Below, piece after piece: positions 46,101 through 58,794 of a stretch of 64,000 nt of DNA (position 1 is its first letter; each line of letters starts with the position of its first letter). The position numbers and the translations under genes are program-made. The DNA comes from Pinus tabuliformis (taxonomy: Eukaryota > Streptophyta > Pinopsida > Pinales > Pinaceae), in NCBI GenBank assembly GCA_031772625.1, contig CM062815.1, forward strand, positions 117,684,989 through 117,748,988. Reading direction: 5' to 3'. Under the pieces are notes generated by a model. It had not been told where the DNA came from and searched no databases. It saw nothing but the letters and a program-made list of their open reading frames with translations.

Positions 46101-47445
46101 AGCAAGTAGTCAACTGGCAAACAACCCACTTTGAATAAAACACTTCTCTCTGTCCAAGAACTCAACCCATCCATTCGCAATTTTTGATAAACACAAACTA
46201 ATACACCATTAAAAAAAAAACAAATATAATAACAAAAGCACAAACATCAAATTGAAATAACATCTCATGAAATCATTTTAGAGATGCGTATGGTATATTA
46301 ACTAATGGGCAGTTGTCTATAGCAGTCAATGAAAATAAAGGAATGCTCAGAGAAACTGTTGAACTCTAGGGAATCAGATAAAATAAACTTTTAAAGAAAA
46401 TTTTAGGGAAAACACTAATTGATTCATTGCATAAGTTTCCATCCGTTGACAGCACCCATGAGATGAAGAAATTATGTGGAAAAATGTCAATGTTCTGTAA
46501 GTTTTAGTTTTAAAAAAGTAACTTTCCTTGCCAACATTAGTCTGCACTCCCTGAACGGCATGTCTCAAAAACAGATGAGACTGTCAGTCCCCTGTGATTT
46601 TGATGGAAAGTCCAACTCTCAGATCTGGCAGCCAAAACGAAGGAATTATGTGTCCGCACCACAGCAGCACACCCCTGAACTCCAGGCATGTTTCAACTTT
46701 CTTCAAAGAAAAAAAAATAAAAAAAAAATAAAGCACCTTCATGTTTCAGGCTATTTCCATAGATGTCTCTTCCACGCAGCAGAGGTGGGGCTCCTCCCAG
46801 CCATCTAGGAACCCAGAAAAGACTGCCAGGGTAAACCGCACAGCTGCCACGTCAAGGGCACAGTGACAGGCGGTCACCCTTTAGATATCTCAGAGACTGA
46901 GCACCCATTGCTAACATGCGGAGTTGGCCCATTAACATGCTTTATTCAAGAGCGGCCACAGGATAGTGTGGCACGGTGCATAAAAACGATGGCGACTAAA
47001 ACCCTTTTCCCCTAGGAGTTGGGTGGCCGCCATAGTTTAATCTTACCTATGATTAACTACTGATAGTGGCGTGGTATTGATATGACAGATAATGTATTCC
47101 CCATTTATGGAGGCCAACGATAAGCCCAACTATTTGATGCATTTTGATGATCCAATCTTTGCAGAAAGTCATCATCAAATCTATTGAGATTTCAGTTTCG
47201 AAAATTTCCATTGCACGGAATTATGCAATCAAACAAAATTTATTTTTACTGGTCCTCTTCTTTAATTTTCTTAAGTATACGGCGTTGTCTGTGGTATCCT
47301 GGATTTTCGGTTCCCCTGTACGATTAGACATTAACTCCATGGAAATTTTACAGTTATTAGGTGGTATGCCCTTTGCTATCCTTTTGTAATATGCTATTGA
47401 CTATATTGAATACTTGAAGAGTTAGGAAAGGTGATTTACCTAGAA
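46101..47445. other. Intergenic region with a GC-richer block, no supported gene
   Basis: 46560-47000 is less AT-rich, with a TATA-like GCATAAAAAC at about 46980 followed by ATGGCGACTAAAACC, which opens only a nine-codon frame (MATKTLFP, stop). It might be a promoter or first exon of an unrecognised plus-strand gene, but I cannot follow it. Confidence 0.3.
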
Positions 47446-48065
47446 GTCGGTGATGATTGATGTTATGTACTTATTACTTAGTTTTATTATATTTTTTTTT
47501 TATCGTTGTGAATGTCACACAATGCAATAAGTGTTAAGTGGATTAATTCAATATGACGAGAAAATTGATGATTCTGACATAATGCTCATGAAATAATTTC
47601 AAAAAAAAGTTATGCAGATAATCCCAAAAAAATGATATCCCTATCTTCCTATGGAAATCTTTAAATTTCCTAAAATAAAGAGCGAAGGGAGCTCTAAATG
47701 TATAGTTAACAAGGCACAATGCCTGTTAAAATTTTGCAAATGGGATAGCAAACTAAGTGGGCTGGACTCTTGGAAAAGCTCCACAGTTAAGAATGTTTGA
47801 GCAAGAGGAGTCTTGGGATGAGGTGACCTCCCAAGAATTCCTTGTTACCATGTGCAAACCCAAAAGGTGATGATTGATGCCATGCAATTCACTCTGCTTG
47901 TTTCAAACCCATTTCTTTACCCTTGTGAACGTCACCCAATGCAATGAGTGCAAAAGAGCTATTCAATATCATGAAAAATTGGCCATTCCGACAGACAAAC
48001 ACTCTATGAGACATAGGTCATGCTTAATGACTAACCTTATGTAAATAATCCCAAAAATGATATCT
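47446..48065. repeat. Diverged direct duplication (about 200 bp, offset 420)
   Basis: 47446-47645 and 47866-48065 share GGTGATGATTGATG, GTGAA(T/C)GTCAC(A/C)CAATGCAAT, AATATCATGA-type text and TAATCCCAAAAA.TGATATC in order. Confidence 0.7.
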
Positions 48066-48921
48066 CAAATGTTGGACTGTGGAAGGCCCCCAATTGCTAA
48101 AACGTTACCTATTTAATATTTACCCATGAACACGTCCAAGACTCAATCAAATTATACTGCAGACATCCCCTATTGCTTAAAACTTTACCCATTTTATATT
48201 TATGGTTTTAAACCTGAACACATGTCCAACAAACAGAGTTCAATAGCTTTCAAGAAAATACTCCAGGACTTGATCAGAGTGTGGAATGCAAGATCTTACA
48301 ATGCCAATAAATGTTGAATGCATTCAGACTTTTAGAAACTTTGCTTCGACGTAGACATACAGGCGACCATTAGCCGATAGAAAGCGAAATTATAAGACTG
48401 GAAAGTCAGTCATATACAACAAACAAGGAAGAAGGAAGTGAGTTGCTCTTCACAATCAAGAGAAAAACTGGATAACTAGAGGTAAGAATATATGACAGCT
48501 GAGAACAGAATAAACCTGATCATTTAGATTTACAAGTCCCCGGCAACTATTGCATGTAAAAAATGGCATATTTCCATGTTTGTTCAGATTTCCGTTGATT
48601 AGGAAGATATGTAAACAGCTATCTTCCCAAAAGGGCCATCTTACATGTGTTGAACATCTCATTTTCAAGAGTATGCAAAGTAAAATATAACTCACTTGAA
48701 TTGTACTACATATATTCCAGAACAAGCGATGCAATGTCAACCAAATAAGTCAAACTTGAAAATCTAACAATTGATTTTAAGAAGAAACTCGAAGACTCAA
48801 AAATGAACATGTCTGGGTCATGATGAAAATAGCAATCTGCAAGGAGAAGCAATACACATGAAATAGCCTTCAAAACTGATTTTAATGTTTCAACAAGCTA
48901 TGCGCTGATAGTGATGGACAC

Positions 48922-48927
48922 TTTATT
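48922..48927 (-). terminator. Poly(A) signal of the LysM gene
   Basis: AATAAA on the minus strand, about 95 bases after the stop codon. Confidence 0.6.
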
Positions 48928-49020
48928 CACTCTAAATCTCAAGCTGACAGGCCTCACAACTACAAAAGAGAAACTGAAAAGTCATAAAATTGGTAATGTC
49001 AAGCACAACCAATAAGCCCA

Positions 49021-51712
49021 TCAGGGTAGTATAAGTTTCTCTCCAGCATAGATGGTATCATCTGTAAACCCATTTGCAGCTTTGATTGCTTCAACTGAAA
49101 CCTGCATTCATGCCAAAAATTTCAGAGTCAATAAATACGATGTCATGAATTGGTTAACATACGAGATGGCAACGGTAACAGACACATACTTTTGAGGGCA
49201 ACAGGGTGGAGGAAACAACCACAAAAATGATATGTTGAGAACTTATGCAAGATCAAACTATTTACAAATTCCATTATAATTTCCAGGTTTTCATAAAATT
49301 GGATCTTTGCCAACAATTTATTCGATCAGTTCTCAACTAAAAAAATTTGATTGCCTCATTATTTATTAAAACAAACCTTTTAATGCAATTCATTTTGGCA
49401 CTTGTTAATTAAACGCAGTTTGTCAATGCAATTGGTTGATAGCAGGTCTATTTTTATAAAATTGTTGCTCCATCTTGTAGTTCACAGCTGTCCATTTCAT
49501 ATCCTGCCGCACTTTTAACCATAATTATGGGTTCCAAGCAATCCATCTTGATCCCTATGTGGACGTTAATTCTCCCAATATAGCATCGAATTCCTTGATA
49601 TCTTGAAGAATAGTTCAAATTTTATATGCAAAGCGTTGATAAACTTGATATGCAAAGTTAGCGACATCATAGAAGCAAACAAAAAAAAATGTCCCTAAGG
49701 TATTATAACAAGGACTACACTCTACGTTATTACTGACCCTAATTTGGACTTGTGTACCTCGTGTGGTTGCTTTCGAATAGTTAACAGGCATTTCTACAGA
49801 TGCCAAATTCCCCCTCATGTTTTTCTGATAACATTGAGCCTATTCGTAATAATTGACCCCGTAGCAAAGGAGGTGAGATGGTCAATATGAACAAAAGAAA
49901 GTGTTTTCGAATCTCAAACAGATAATGATTCACAATCAAAACAATTTAGAAATGTAATGGGTCTTCTTTAAAGTTCACTTGAAAATATTTGGATATTGCT
50001 ATGCATTTATAAGGATTAATTTGGGAAGGACATTGAATTAAAATAGGACAAAAACTGTCAAAAATCATTCAATCTATTGGAAGGGAACTTCTGAAGTCTC
50101 TGATCCTATATTTCCCACATTGGTCAAGACTCAAAAAAGTTTCACATTTTTATTGATATCTGCCATGCAACCATAACCATAAATTTTCGCATTCTTATTG
50201 ATGTGTGTTATGCAACAATTACAACAATCTTAGCTCAACAAAGCAAAAGGTACCCTCAATCATCCCATTTTATATGCCAACCAAAGAGGGCTACTTCAGA
50301 CAAAAATTACTCTAATATGATGCATGAAAGCCTTGTCATGGCATACACATTACAAAACCTCCAACATTGCTTGCTTCAGTACTAATTTAACTTTACATAC
50401 AGAATGTAGCATTAAAGAGTATGGTCAACGAATCACTAAGGATGAATTAGGCAGTGGTTGTTGTCAATTCCAACTCGACCTTGAATATGAAGCAAGAATG
50501 TGTGTACGCCTATCACGCATTGAACCATGTCAGGAACCCAACAACATCAACACTCTTGTACATGCATATCTACTCTATGTAAAGGCAGAAGCAAAAAAGC
50601 CTTGAAGATGTCGTCACTCAACAGACAACAAGCAAGCACCAGTACACTATTCATTTCAGCAGAAAAACGAATTCTTGAATAGATTACCCCATATAAGTTA
50701 ACGGGGGGAACATTATAAGAGGGAACTATATGCGAATTATACTATGAACAACATTCTACCCTGTGGTGGCATGCATAGTTCACAGCGAAATGCACACAAC
50801 AATGTTTTACAGTAGATTGGCATATGGATGTTTTGATAAAGAACCTCTCTGGTAAATTATGGCCAAAGTTTCAAGTATAGATTAGACAGAACATTGAATC
50901 AAAAAGGTTTAGCATATTGAGGCAAACTTGGTATGTATGTAATATCTTCTAGTCATAATCACAAGCTTGTATCAGGTGTGAAAGTAAGAAATCTCGAAAA
51001 AGTAAGAAATATGAGCAAATTAGCAAAGCCATCATTAGAGAAATTAGCAAAGCTACAGTAAAGGCGATAACGTGTTCAAACTTTTCGTGTGTAATGAAGG
51101 GGGAGCCTCTTGACATTAATATCACAGAAAAACCATCATTTTACTCACCAAGTATAAGCAGCATTAATATTTATTGAACTTGATATATGCAGAGATTTAA
51201 CTGATAGCAACCTACCCCATACTTTCGAGATAGTCCCCACAGAGTGTCTCCTTTATATATCTCAATAGTTTGGCTTGATTTCTTCTTTCCACCCCCTTTC
51301 TGAAACTTCTTACCGACATCATAGGCAACACCATTTGCTGCTTTTGGCACTTCACTGGCTTTCTCCTGTTCAAATTCCAATTACAATTTTTTTTAAATCA
51401 GGATCTAAAGCAAGACATCCAAGAGTGTTGCGAGACGAATTTGCATTCAAATAATTGGAAAGCAATAAACATCTATGGTGTCACCTCTGTATCTACCTTC
51501 AGGTCTTCAAAGGTATTCTCGGTAGAACTGACTGAGACACCCTCCTCGGAAATAAACGATTCTTCTACAGGTTTTTTCGGCCACAGGGCCTTGAAGAGGC
51601 TCAAAGCTATCCCAGTGAAGACAACAAAGCCTGCACTTGTTGCAACTACAGCATCCTTCTTACCGTCATCCTTGCCGCCAGATTTGTCATTTGGTTTCTT
51701 ACCGTCTGCCAT
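49021..51712 (-). CDS. LysM-domain membrane protein, three coding exons (152 residues)
   Basis: Exon 1 51712-51485 (76 codons, donor GTGACA), exon 2 51365-51216 (50 codons, acceptor GAACAG, donor GTAGGT), exon 3 49101-49021 (acceptor TGCAG, stop TGA). All joints are in phase. Residues 1-20 are charged (K, D, G). About 21-44 is a membrane segment (VVATSAGFVVFTGIALSLF). An acidic linker follows, then a basic one (QKGGGKKK). Residues about 107-152 form one LysM domain: TIEIYKGDTLWGLSRKYG across the intron into VSVEAIKAANG and AGEKLILP. LysM domains bind N-acetylglucosamine polymers; small single-LysM plant proteins of this type are widespread but poorly understood. Start chosen as the only ATG before the membrane segment. 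Intron 2 is 2.1 kb. No disabling change, so probably functional. Confidence 0.88.
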
Positions 51713-52750
51713 TGTTTACTTCTACAAAAATACATATCAAGCCCTTATCAGCAAGGTTTACCTTTTATAGTGTTCAGTAATTTTATAAATTAAACAAGTA
51801 CAGCAACAAAAGTATGGTTGTTTTTCTCAGCGACTATATTTAAAACTTTATTTCAAATCTTTGAGCTTGCGAAGTCAAAGATTAAAAATAAAAATAAAAC
51901 CCATTCTGGCAAAGTTAATTGGCTACAGTAACCATACGAGACAGTTCTACTGAAACAAGCTTTTAGATCTAACAATAAATGCAAATTTCAAACGAAAAAC
52001 AACTGAGACCGCATGGTCCAAGATATCTTTACCACTACAACCATTATTCGGAACCGATTCTTCAGTTTGCTACAATATTCCTATGATCGAGTACTTGTTC
52101 AACCTTAGAATCCTAGAATTCTTAACTACATAAACGGTTTTGATGAAATGGACGAAAAACGACTCTCAAGATGATAATTAAAAACTGTTTGCCATAACTA
52201 TCACAAAACAACCTTACAAAAATGGGCAAAAGAACGGACTATAAGCAAAGAGATAAAACAAAGTTTCTGAACCGAAAATGATAAATTAGAGAAATAAAGG
52301 TATTGAGCAAAATCAAATAAATAAAGCGGCTTTTAGATTTTTATTACAATCTATTATTCTTCCAATAACAATCACCATACAATGCGACTTTTGCTGCTCA
52401 TCACGATAAATAACAGTCCGGTTGCGCGCTTCACAAGATCTTAACCCCGCATCTCTTATTGCAAAGTTCAATGCCACTACGGGACTAAAGGTTGCACCAA
52501 ATAAAATATAGCTGAGATCAAATGCAGAAATGGCTTCATCGACCGCAAAGAGCAAAATAAATTTAAGCTCAAAATCGTTTTTATCCAATAAAGAAGCCTT
52601 ACCCTGATGAAACCCGAGCCGAGCCGCCGTAAACCGTGCAATTCTACGTTCAGTCCACAAAATGCAAGGCCATAGAATAATGCACGGAATTGTTTTTCAA
52701 ACCCTAGCCTGCATCGATCCAAAGGCTTCCTGGAACTCGATCGCTAAGCA
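51713..52750 (-). other. Probable 5' UTR with an intron, LysM gene
   Basis: An acceptor (TTTTTGTAG, 51722) lies just upstream of AAGTAAACAATGG. A good donor (GGGTAAGG) sits at 52602, implying an 881-base UTR intron and a leader exon above 52603. A telo-box (AAACCCTA, plus strand, about 52699) lies nearby, as is common at plant 5' ends. Inferred, no transcript evidence. Confidence 0.45.
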
Positions 52751-53136
52751 AACACAACCCAAACGGAGCTCAGAAAGACCCTTGCGGAAGCATGAACAAG
52801 TTTTACTGTGTATCGACCATAATGTATCAGATGCTTGACTATAATCGCAATCGAATCTGCAAGAATATTCAGAGCTTCAATCTCTTTCTGAATTTCATTT
52901 TATGGCAAAACCCTGAGGTCGCATAGTTTGTTGTTGGTGCAGCTAACATAACCCAAGCTATCCCGAGCCTCGTGCCGCGGCTATTGTAGCCTTCCAAGAC
53001 AGGTTTGTGTTTTGATTCGGTAAAACGATAAAAGAAAGCATTTTATTTTAGTTGGGGTTTTCCAATATTTCAAACTCGTTGCATATGCCCCTTTGTGATC
53101 CGTCCATGTGGCAATATTTTTTGATATGGCGATGGT

Positions 53137-53181
53137 GCCACGTGTGAGATAAACACTCGTCGAAATGGATATGCCACGTGT
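53137..53181. promoter_or_regulatory. Pair of G-box elements
   Basis: GCCACGTGT at 53137-53145 and again at 53173-53181, 36 bases apart, roughly 400 bases upstream of the LysM leader. CACGTG is bound by bZIP and bHLH factors. Confidence 0.6.
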
Positions 53182-53610
53182 TAATCGTGTAGTTGTAGAG
53201 GTTAATGCTGAGTCGACATTCAAGTTGACACTTGGATGCACTTTAGGCTAAGTGTTAGTGGCACGAGATTATTAAGGGATATGTGGGCTCGATGCGACTT
53301 GCGTGGAGAGTGGCTGTAAGGTGGAACTAATTGGTTTGAGGGTAGGGCCAACTTGGTGGAGAAGGAAAGCTCATTTGAAAACAGTGGCATTCACGGGTGG
53401 AGAAGAAACAACGAATGGAAGTGGTTAAAATATGAGTTGGTAATTTTTAGTTTTTATTTCATTTTTTCGTTGGTTGGGGTTAGGATGAACCTAAATATGT
53501 TTCAAGGAATAATTATTTTATTCATTAAAATATTATTCATTTATTTAGTAGAATGTTGTTCATTGTAATTTCTTGAATGTCCTAAATGAAATAAGGTGTG
53601 TTTGTGTTAG

Positions 53611-53835
53611 TGATGTTACGAGAAGTGGAAGTTGGTTTTTATGGGGAGTTTAGTTGGTTGAAGCCCCCCACTAAGTCTTTGGCCCTTTATTATGAGGTGT
53701 GGATTCAATTCTCTTTGGGTCCATGATGTTACGAGAAGTGGAAGTTGGTTCTCATGGGGAGTTAGTTGGTTGAAGCCCCCCACTAAGTCTTTGGCCCTTT
53801 ATTATGAGGTGTGGGTTCAATTCTCTTTGGGTCCA
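53611..53835 (+). repeat. Tandemly duplicated tRNA-like (SINE-type) sequence, 113-bp period
   Basis: Copies start at 53611 and 53724. Each holds an A-box-like TTAGTTGGTTGAAGC and, about 45 bases on, a B-box-like GGTTCAATTCTC (GGATTCAATTCT in copy 1), so RNA polymerase III promoter parts. A partial third copy begins near 53836 (GGTTAGGCTTTG...AGTTGGTTGACC), and AGAAGTGGAAGTTAG recurs at 53962. Confidence 0.65.
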
Positions 53836-55597
53836 TCAGGGTTAGGCTTTGATATTCAAGCCAGTTGGTTGACCCCTTCAAATGCGTTGGCCCAAGATAA
53901 CTACATGGAAGAAGAAAAAGAAAAAAATAATAAGTAGAAGTTAGATATATTAGCTATGTCATGAGAAGTGGAAGTTAGATATATCAAAAAAAGAATGCAT
54001 GTTATAGATGTTAGAAAGAGTGTGCATTAATTGAGTTAAGCAATTGATGTTGAGGTATGTTGCATTCAATAAGTGGGTTTCACCAACATGTTAGCATTGT
54101 CATGTCATCATCTTAGCGATTGAGTAAGCATTATTATCTTGGATTCTTTAGTTAGTACATTATGACTTGTGTATTGAAGCATTTTGTCTTTAAATATTTA
54201 AAGAATTAGGGGTCAGTTGAGGCCCAACTTTGGGTGGTTTCGAGTGCTTTTACTACACGATCATTGTGACATCTTAATTTATCTATTTGAAAAAACTTAT
54301 AATTATTTAAATTATGCATGGGTATTTTTATTTTTTGTTATAATGGTCACCATGAGGTAGATATACCATGGTGTGGTACACATTGTAAAGATTTTTACTT
54401 TTGTAGTTAGTAGACATGAACACTTATAAGGGTTATGAAACAGTAAGTGAGGAAAGGTAAGAACATCCGAAGAGATTTCTTTATTACTCCTATACATATT
54501 TTACATTGATATATTCACCTAATTTAAGTTATTAATAGTAGAAAAAACTAATCCTTAGGGTTAAGCCATCACTCTTATACTTTAGCAAGGTGTCTCCCTT
54601 ACATTCTTGGAAAAAGAAGTAGTGGTGATGATCTTAAAATGGAAGAAAAACTTCAATCGTCCTCTGACACTTTACAAGTATAACAAAATGGGTCTTTAAA
54701 GGTAAAATTAATTTGCAACCTCTTCAAAGATGATGAGTTAAGTTTTCACATGAACTTAAAAGTGAAACAATTCATATGCAACTCAATATGATAAACATGA
54801 AGAGAAGAAACCAGCAAGTGATAACAAAGTTCACCCCTCTTGGGCTACGTCTTTGGGCCCTACTCTAATGGCTAGGCATTCTATATTGATTTCAGCAGCA
54901 AATGAGTACATTACAAATTGTTGACTCTAGAGTGGCTTGTTTCTCCTACAAAGAATTCTCGCTCAAAAATATGACTCCCTACAGCAAGTCATGATTATCA
55001 ACAGAAAAAGGACTCTCTCACAATAGGTCCTTGTACTCCACCTGAAATGAAGAAACATAAACATACAATTACTTCACAATGAAGTGTTGAAAAGGGCTTC
55101 TCTCATATGCACATTGAGAAAATACTGAAAATAATTGCTCTACTGAATCAACAATTGCTGCAGATGAAACTGGAAAGTTGGAAAACCTATAACTAGGCTC
55201 TTTCAATGCTCAAATATGCCTTCATCTTGCTTCGAAACTCTCTTTGTCTCTAGCACTAAAGGACTTGACTCTGCAAAAGGTCCATCATACAGTGCTCAAA
55301 TCAGAAATCTGAAGCTGCCATTGAATCCAAGACACTCAAAAAGCCATATCTAGGCTCTTCTTGAGCTCAAAAAGTTTCAAACTGTGCAAGATATGCTTCT
55401 TGGAACCAAGCTCTGCTATTTGTCCTGCAAATTGGCAAAAACTGCTAACTGTGTGACGATTTCACCCTTTACACAATCCGTCGAGCGATGATCTCACCAG
55501 GACCGACAAGATTCCCGCCACAAAAGGTGCAATTTTTCGCCTCTTTAAATTGCGTCATAAACCCTTAAACACCAAAATAGGGTCACATTGAGCACCA
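53836..55597. other. Intergenic region, no gene seen
   Basis: Both strands are stop-rich. Minus-strand text at 54840-55450 has the look of LTR or untranslated retroelement sequence, but no boundary was found. Confidence 0.4.
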
Positions 55598-56030
55598 TGT
55601 GGCCAGGGGTCGAGGCTAACTGTTTTCCCCCACTAGCTTAGCTCCCTCTCTGGTAGGTTGTTGGTCGTGTGGTGCACATAATACTGGGGGTTGGCGCTAA
55701 CCGCCGACCCACACCGGCTAAGCCCTCTGCTCCACTAATCGAGGTCACACGGTCATTAATGAGGCCAAGGATCGGGCCTATTTGCCCACCCCCTCCGCTT
55801 AACTCTCGTCGACAGTTATGGCCCTATGGGTGCCGATGGAACCAGGGCTAGGGCCAAGTGCCTCAACCCTCCGCTATAGCTTCCGCCCAGTCACGTGGGT
55901 GATGTAATAAGACCAGGGTTAGGGCCATGTCCCCGCCCTCTCTACTTTGCCTGCACCATGGGGATATGAGTATACAATGTGACCTGGGGTTGGGGCTAAT
56001 TGCCTTACCCCTCCCCCAAAATGTCGAGCC
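55598..56030. repeat. GC-rich degenerate tandem array, six units
   Basis: The theme (A/G)(A/C)CCAGGGGTTGGGGCTAA...CCCCTCCGCTTAGCTCTC recurs at about 55603, 55683, 55765, 55842, 55912 and 55982, with spacing 70-82 bases. Much more GC-rich than its surroundings. Confidence 0.75.
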
Positions 56031-57153
56031 ATATCACTTTAAATATAAATGGAATCCCTTATATAACAGTAACTAATGCGATGGTTTGGTGGTTGGGTGT
56101 TGAACTGTGTTGCGACAGGTTAAGGGGTCGAACCCTTGCCGAGCCCTTCAGCCAACTTACAAAAAAATTGTCCAATGACTAAGGGCCACATGGCGCCCTC
56201 TCATTAGGCCACCTCAAACCCTTCAACCAATCAAATTACGCCACCTTCACTTGTACGACTGGGCCACGTGTTAAGCCCAAATTCACCATCATCTATACCC
56301 TACATAGTCAGCTAATGATGTCAGCTATATAGACTACTCAGCTAGCAGCCCAGTGAACCCTGTTGTTGACATTTTAGTTACTGGTCAAAAACTTCAAAAT
56401 GCCATAACTTCTTCATACGGCATCGGATTGAGGCGATTCAAGAATCATTGGAATCAAGATGATGAACACTATGATTTCACTCTAGTTTCGGGAGATTTTG
56501 AACACTTTCATTTTTTAGACTATTTTTAATCTTCGGATCATACCTCCCCACTAGGAACTTTTGGACCTCCAAAAGTATATCTTCACTGAACAAACAAGTG
56601 AGGAAAAAGCTCATTTACTTTCCTGATCTCAATATTTATTGTTTGATTTGAATTGGTGCCTTTGAGCACCATTCAAAGTACTCCACCTTGCCTCTACGTG
56701 AAGTCTTTATCTTCCTGTCAAGAATTGTGGCTTGTTGCAATTCTTCTAAACATGCAAGAACAAACACTTTGATGGATGGAATCTAAACATTCTCTCTAAG
56801 ACCATCTTTCTTTGCCTCAAACAAACTTCACCTTGAAGTCTCTCTTTGTTGAAACTAAACTTAATTTTCCACCTGGAAATCATAAGCAACTGTGCTTGCC
56901 ATGCATTGCTTTATACTTTGCTTTGTTGTCTTCAAGCTGCACTTGTACTCTTAGATGTACTGGTTGCATTTGTTCAATGACATCTTGACTTTTTTCCACA
57001 TTATTATGGTCATCTTCTGCACAGCATTTACCAAAGATCAAATTCGCAAACAAGCTTCACATAGAAATACTTGTATAGATGAGTGCTTGACACAATTGTA
57101 AACATGCTGGATAAAATGCCAATGCTCATCCCAAAGGTCCCACACAAATGAAC
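56031..57153. other. Intergenic region with a possible tRNA-derived SINE head
   Basis: TGGTTTGGTGGTTGGG (56082) and GGGTCGAACCC (56125) are spaced like A and B boxes. The rest, including CCATAACTTCTTCATACGGC near 56400, resembles non-coding retroelement sequence, unassigned. Confidence 0.35.
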
Positions 57154-58204
57154 TGTTAAGTTATGGTATGTTCTATGCTTATAACAGTTTACTTCTTTTT
57201 CTTATTATATTCTGCATATTAGCAATCACATGTACATAAAGTAAAGTGCAGATAGAACATTAAACGATTGACAGAAAACAAGCCAAGACAAGAAACACAA
57301 GATGTGGCGGCTAGCCAAGGACATACTCCACAATGTGTGGGGAAACCCTTTGATCAAGTCTTCTTTTATCTTCAATAATTTAGTAGAGATAAATAGTACA
57401 ATAAATCTGATTCATATCAGCAGTATCAAACCCTAGATTAGCAGCATCAGCATTAGCGGCTTCATTATCAAACTAGGGTAAACGATATCTCACAAACCGA
57501 CCGTCGGATTGGCTTGATTCCACCACCAAAAGTTGTGGCTTCCAGAGGAGGTTTAGATGAACCTATGACACAGTTCAGATGAGGAGATCTTCTAGTCCAC
57601 GCAGGTCCATCTTTACTTCTGCAGTTGCAACTTCAATTTCGGCAGCTTCCGGCTTCAAACTAGGGTAGTCGATATCTTGCAAACTGTCTGTCAGATTGAC
57701 TTGATTCCACCAAAAAAAGTTGTGGCTTTCAGAGGAGATCTAGATGGACCTACAACGTAGTTCAAATGAGGAGATTTGATGGTCAATTCTGGTCAAACTT
57801 TGGATCTGTAGTTTCAACTTCAGGTTCAATAGCTTTCGGCTTCACATGTGTGAGAGAGAGACCCTTTTCTGCATAGTAGAGAAGATACTCTTTTCTGCGC
57901 AGTAGAGAGAGAGAGAAGTGATGAGATGAGTGAGTAAAAATGAGGAAAAGTCCTCCTATATTTATACACAATGTTGGTGTTTGAATAGATGCGACTGTTG
58001 GGCTTCTGAGCCTACATGAGTTGTAGGTTGGCTTGATAATAATTCCATAATCAAAATAAATTCATATCTCCATGAATACTTATCAGAATCAGATAATCTT
58101 TATATCAATCCTACACATCTCGACAAGAGGAATCTAATAAAAATATTATCAGCAATGAATAAGATGACCCACATGAAGTTTTTCCCTAGTTTCCAATTTT
58201 AACA
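57154..58204 (-). repeat. 3' LTR of element E (1051 bp)
   Basis: Ends TGTTAA/TTAACA, next to a polypurine tract. Confidence 0.9.
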
Positions 58205-58222
58205 CTCCCTCTCAACTAGGGA
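58205..58222 (-). other. Polypurine tract of element E
   Basis: Minus strand CCCTAGTTGAGAGGGAG precedes the LTR; nearly the same as that of element B, so the two are related families. Confidence 0.8.
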
Positions 58223-58456
58223 GAACTTCATCTGCAATCTGTCTATCGGTCGTTACTATTCATCCATCAAATTCACTGCCCTGTACAGCCTATCCCTTGC
58301 CCTGCTCTGCTCTATTCTGCTTGTTCTGCTTTATCTTGTTCTACCCTGTATTGATCTGTATTGTTCTGCCCTGTTCTACTCTGCTCTTGCATTGTTCTGT
58401 TCTCCTCTGCTTTTGTTCGAATTATGAAGAAGAAGAAACGATCAAGGATGTATCAT

Positions 58457-58648
58457 ACTGACTCAAAGTCAGTCTCAGAGTATGTACCACTCTCACTGGT
58501 CCCAAACCAGTACTACACTGACACGAAGTCAGTCTCAGAGTATGTACCACTGGTCCTAGACCAGTCTCAACCGACCCGAAGTTAGTGTCATAGTATGGTA
58601 CAACTCCTACCACTGGTCCCAGACCAGTATCATTGATCCCAGATCAAT
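58457..58648. repeat. Series of 17-nt hairpins in the element E 3' leader
   Basis: Six perfect hairpins, each 6-base arms and 5-base loop: 58457 and 58517 (ACTGAC-N5-GTCAGT), 58495, 58549 and 58612 (ACTGGT-N5-ACCAGT), 58632 (ATTGAT-N5-ATCAAT). A mutated seventh lies at 58570. The first two types alternate with the shared spacer TCTCAGAGTATGTACCACT. Confidence 0.9.
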
Positions 58649-58794
58649 GGAGGTCATCCTAGCATAGGGAGTACGGTAGATACAATGATGGGTCCATTAG
58701 TACTACTATGGTCCCTAACTTCATTTCCCTGCTCATTGATCAGATGAGAGGTACTTCCCATGAGTCCCAGACTGCATGGGTAGGATGCCTCAAC

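Noticed and set aside
46476..46808. 110-codon plus-strand ORF
   Set aside because: No domain, odd composition with a poly-lysine run from an A tract, and no splice or homology support.
52313..52722. Minus-strand ORFs of 115 and 81 codons upstream of the LysM gene
   Set aside because: They overlap in different frames and lie in the probable leader exon and UTR intron; no recognisable domain.
58300..58410. TTCTGC-rich stretch as a possible microsatellite or coding region
   Set aside because: Irregular pyrimidine-rich low-complexity text in the element E leader with no fixed period.
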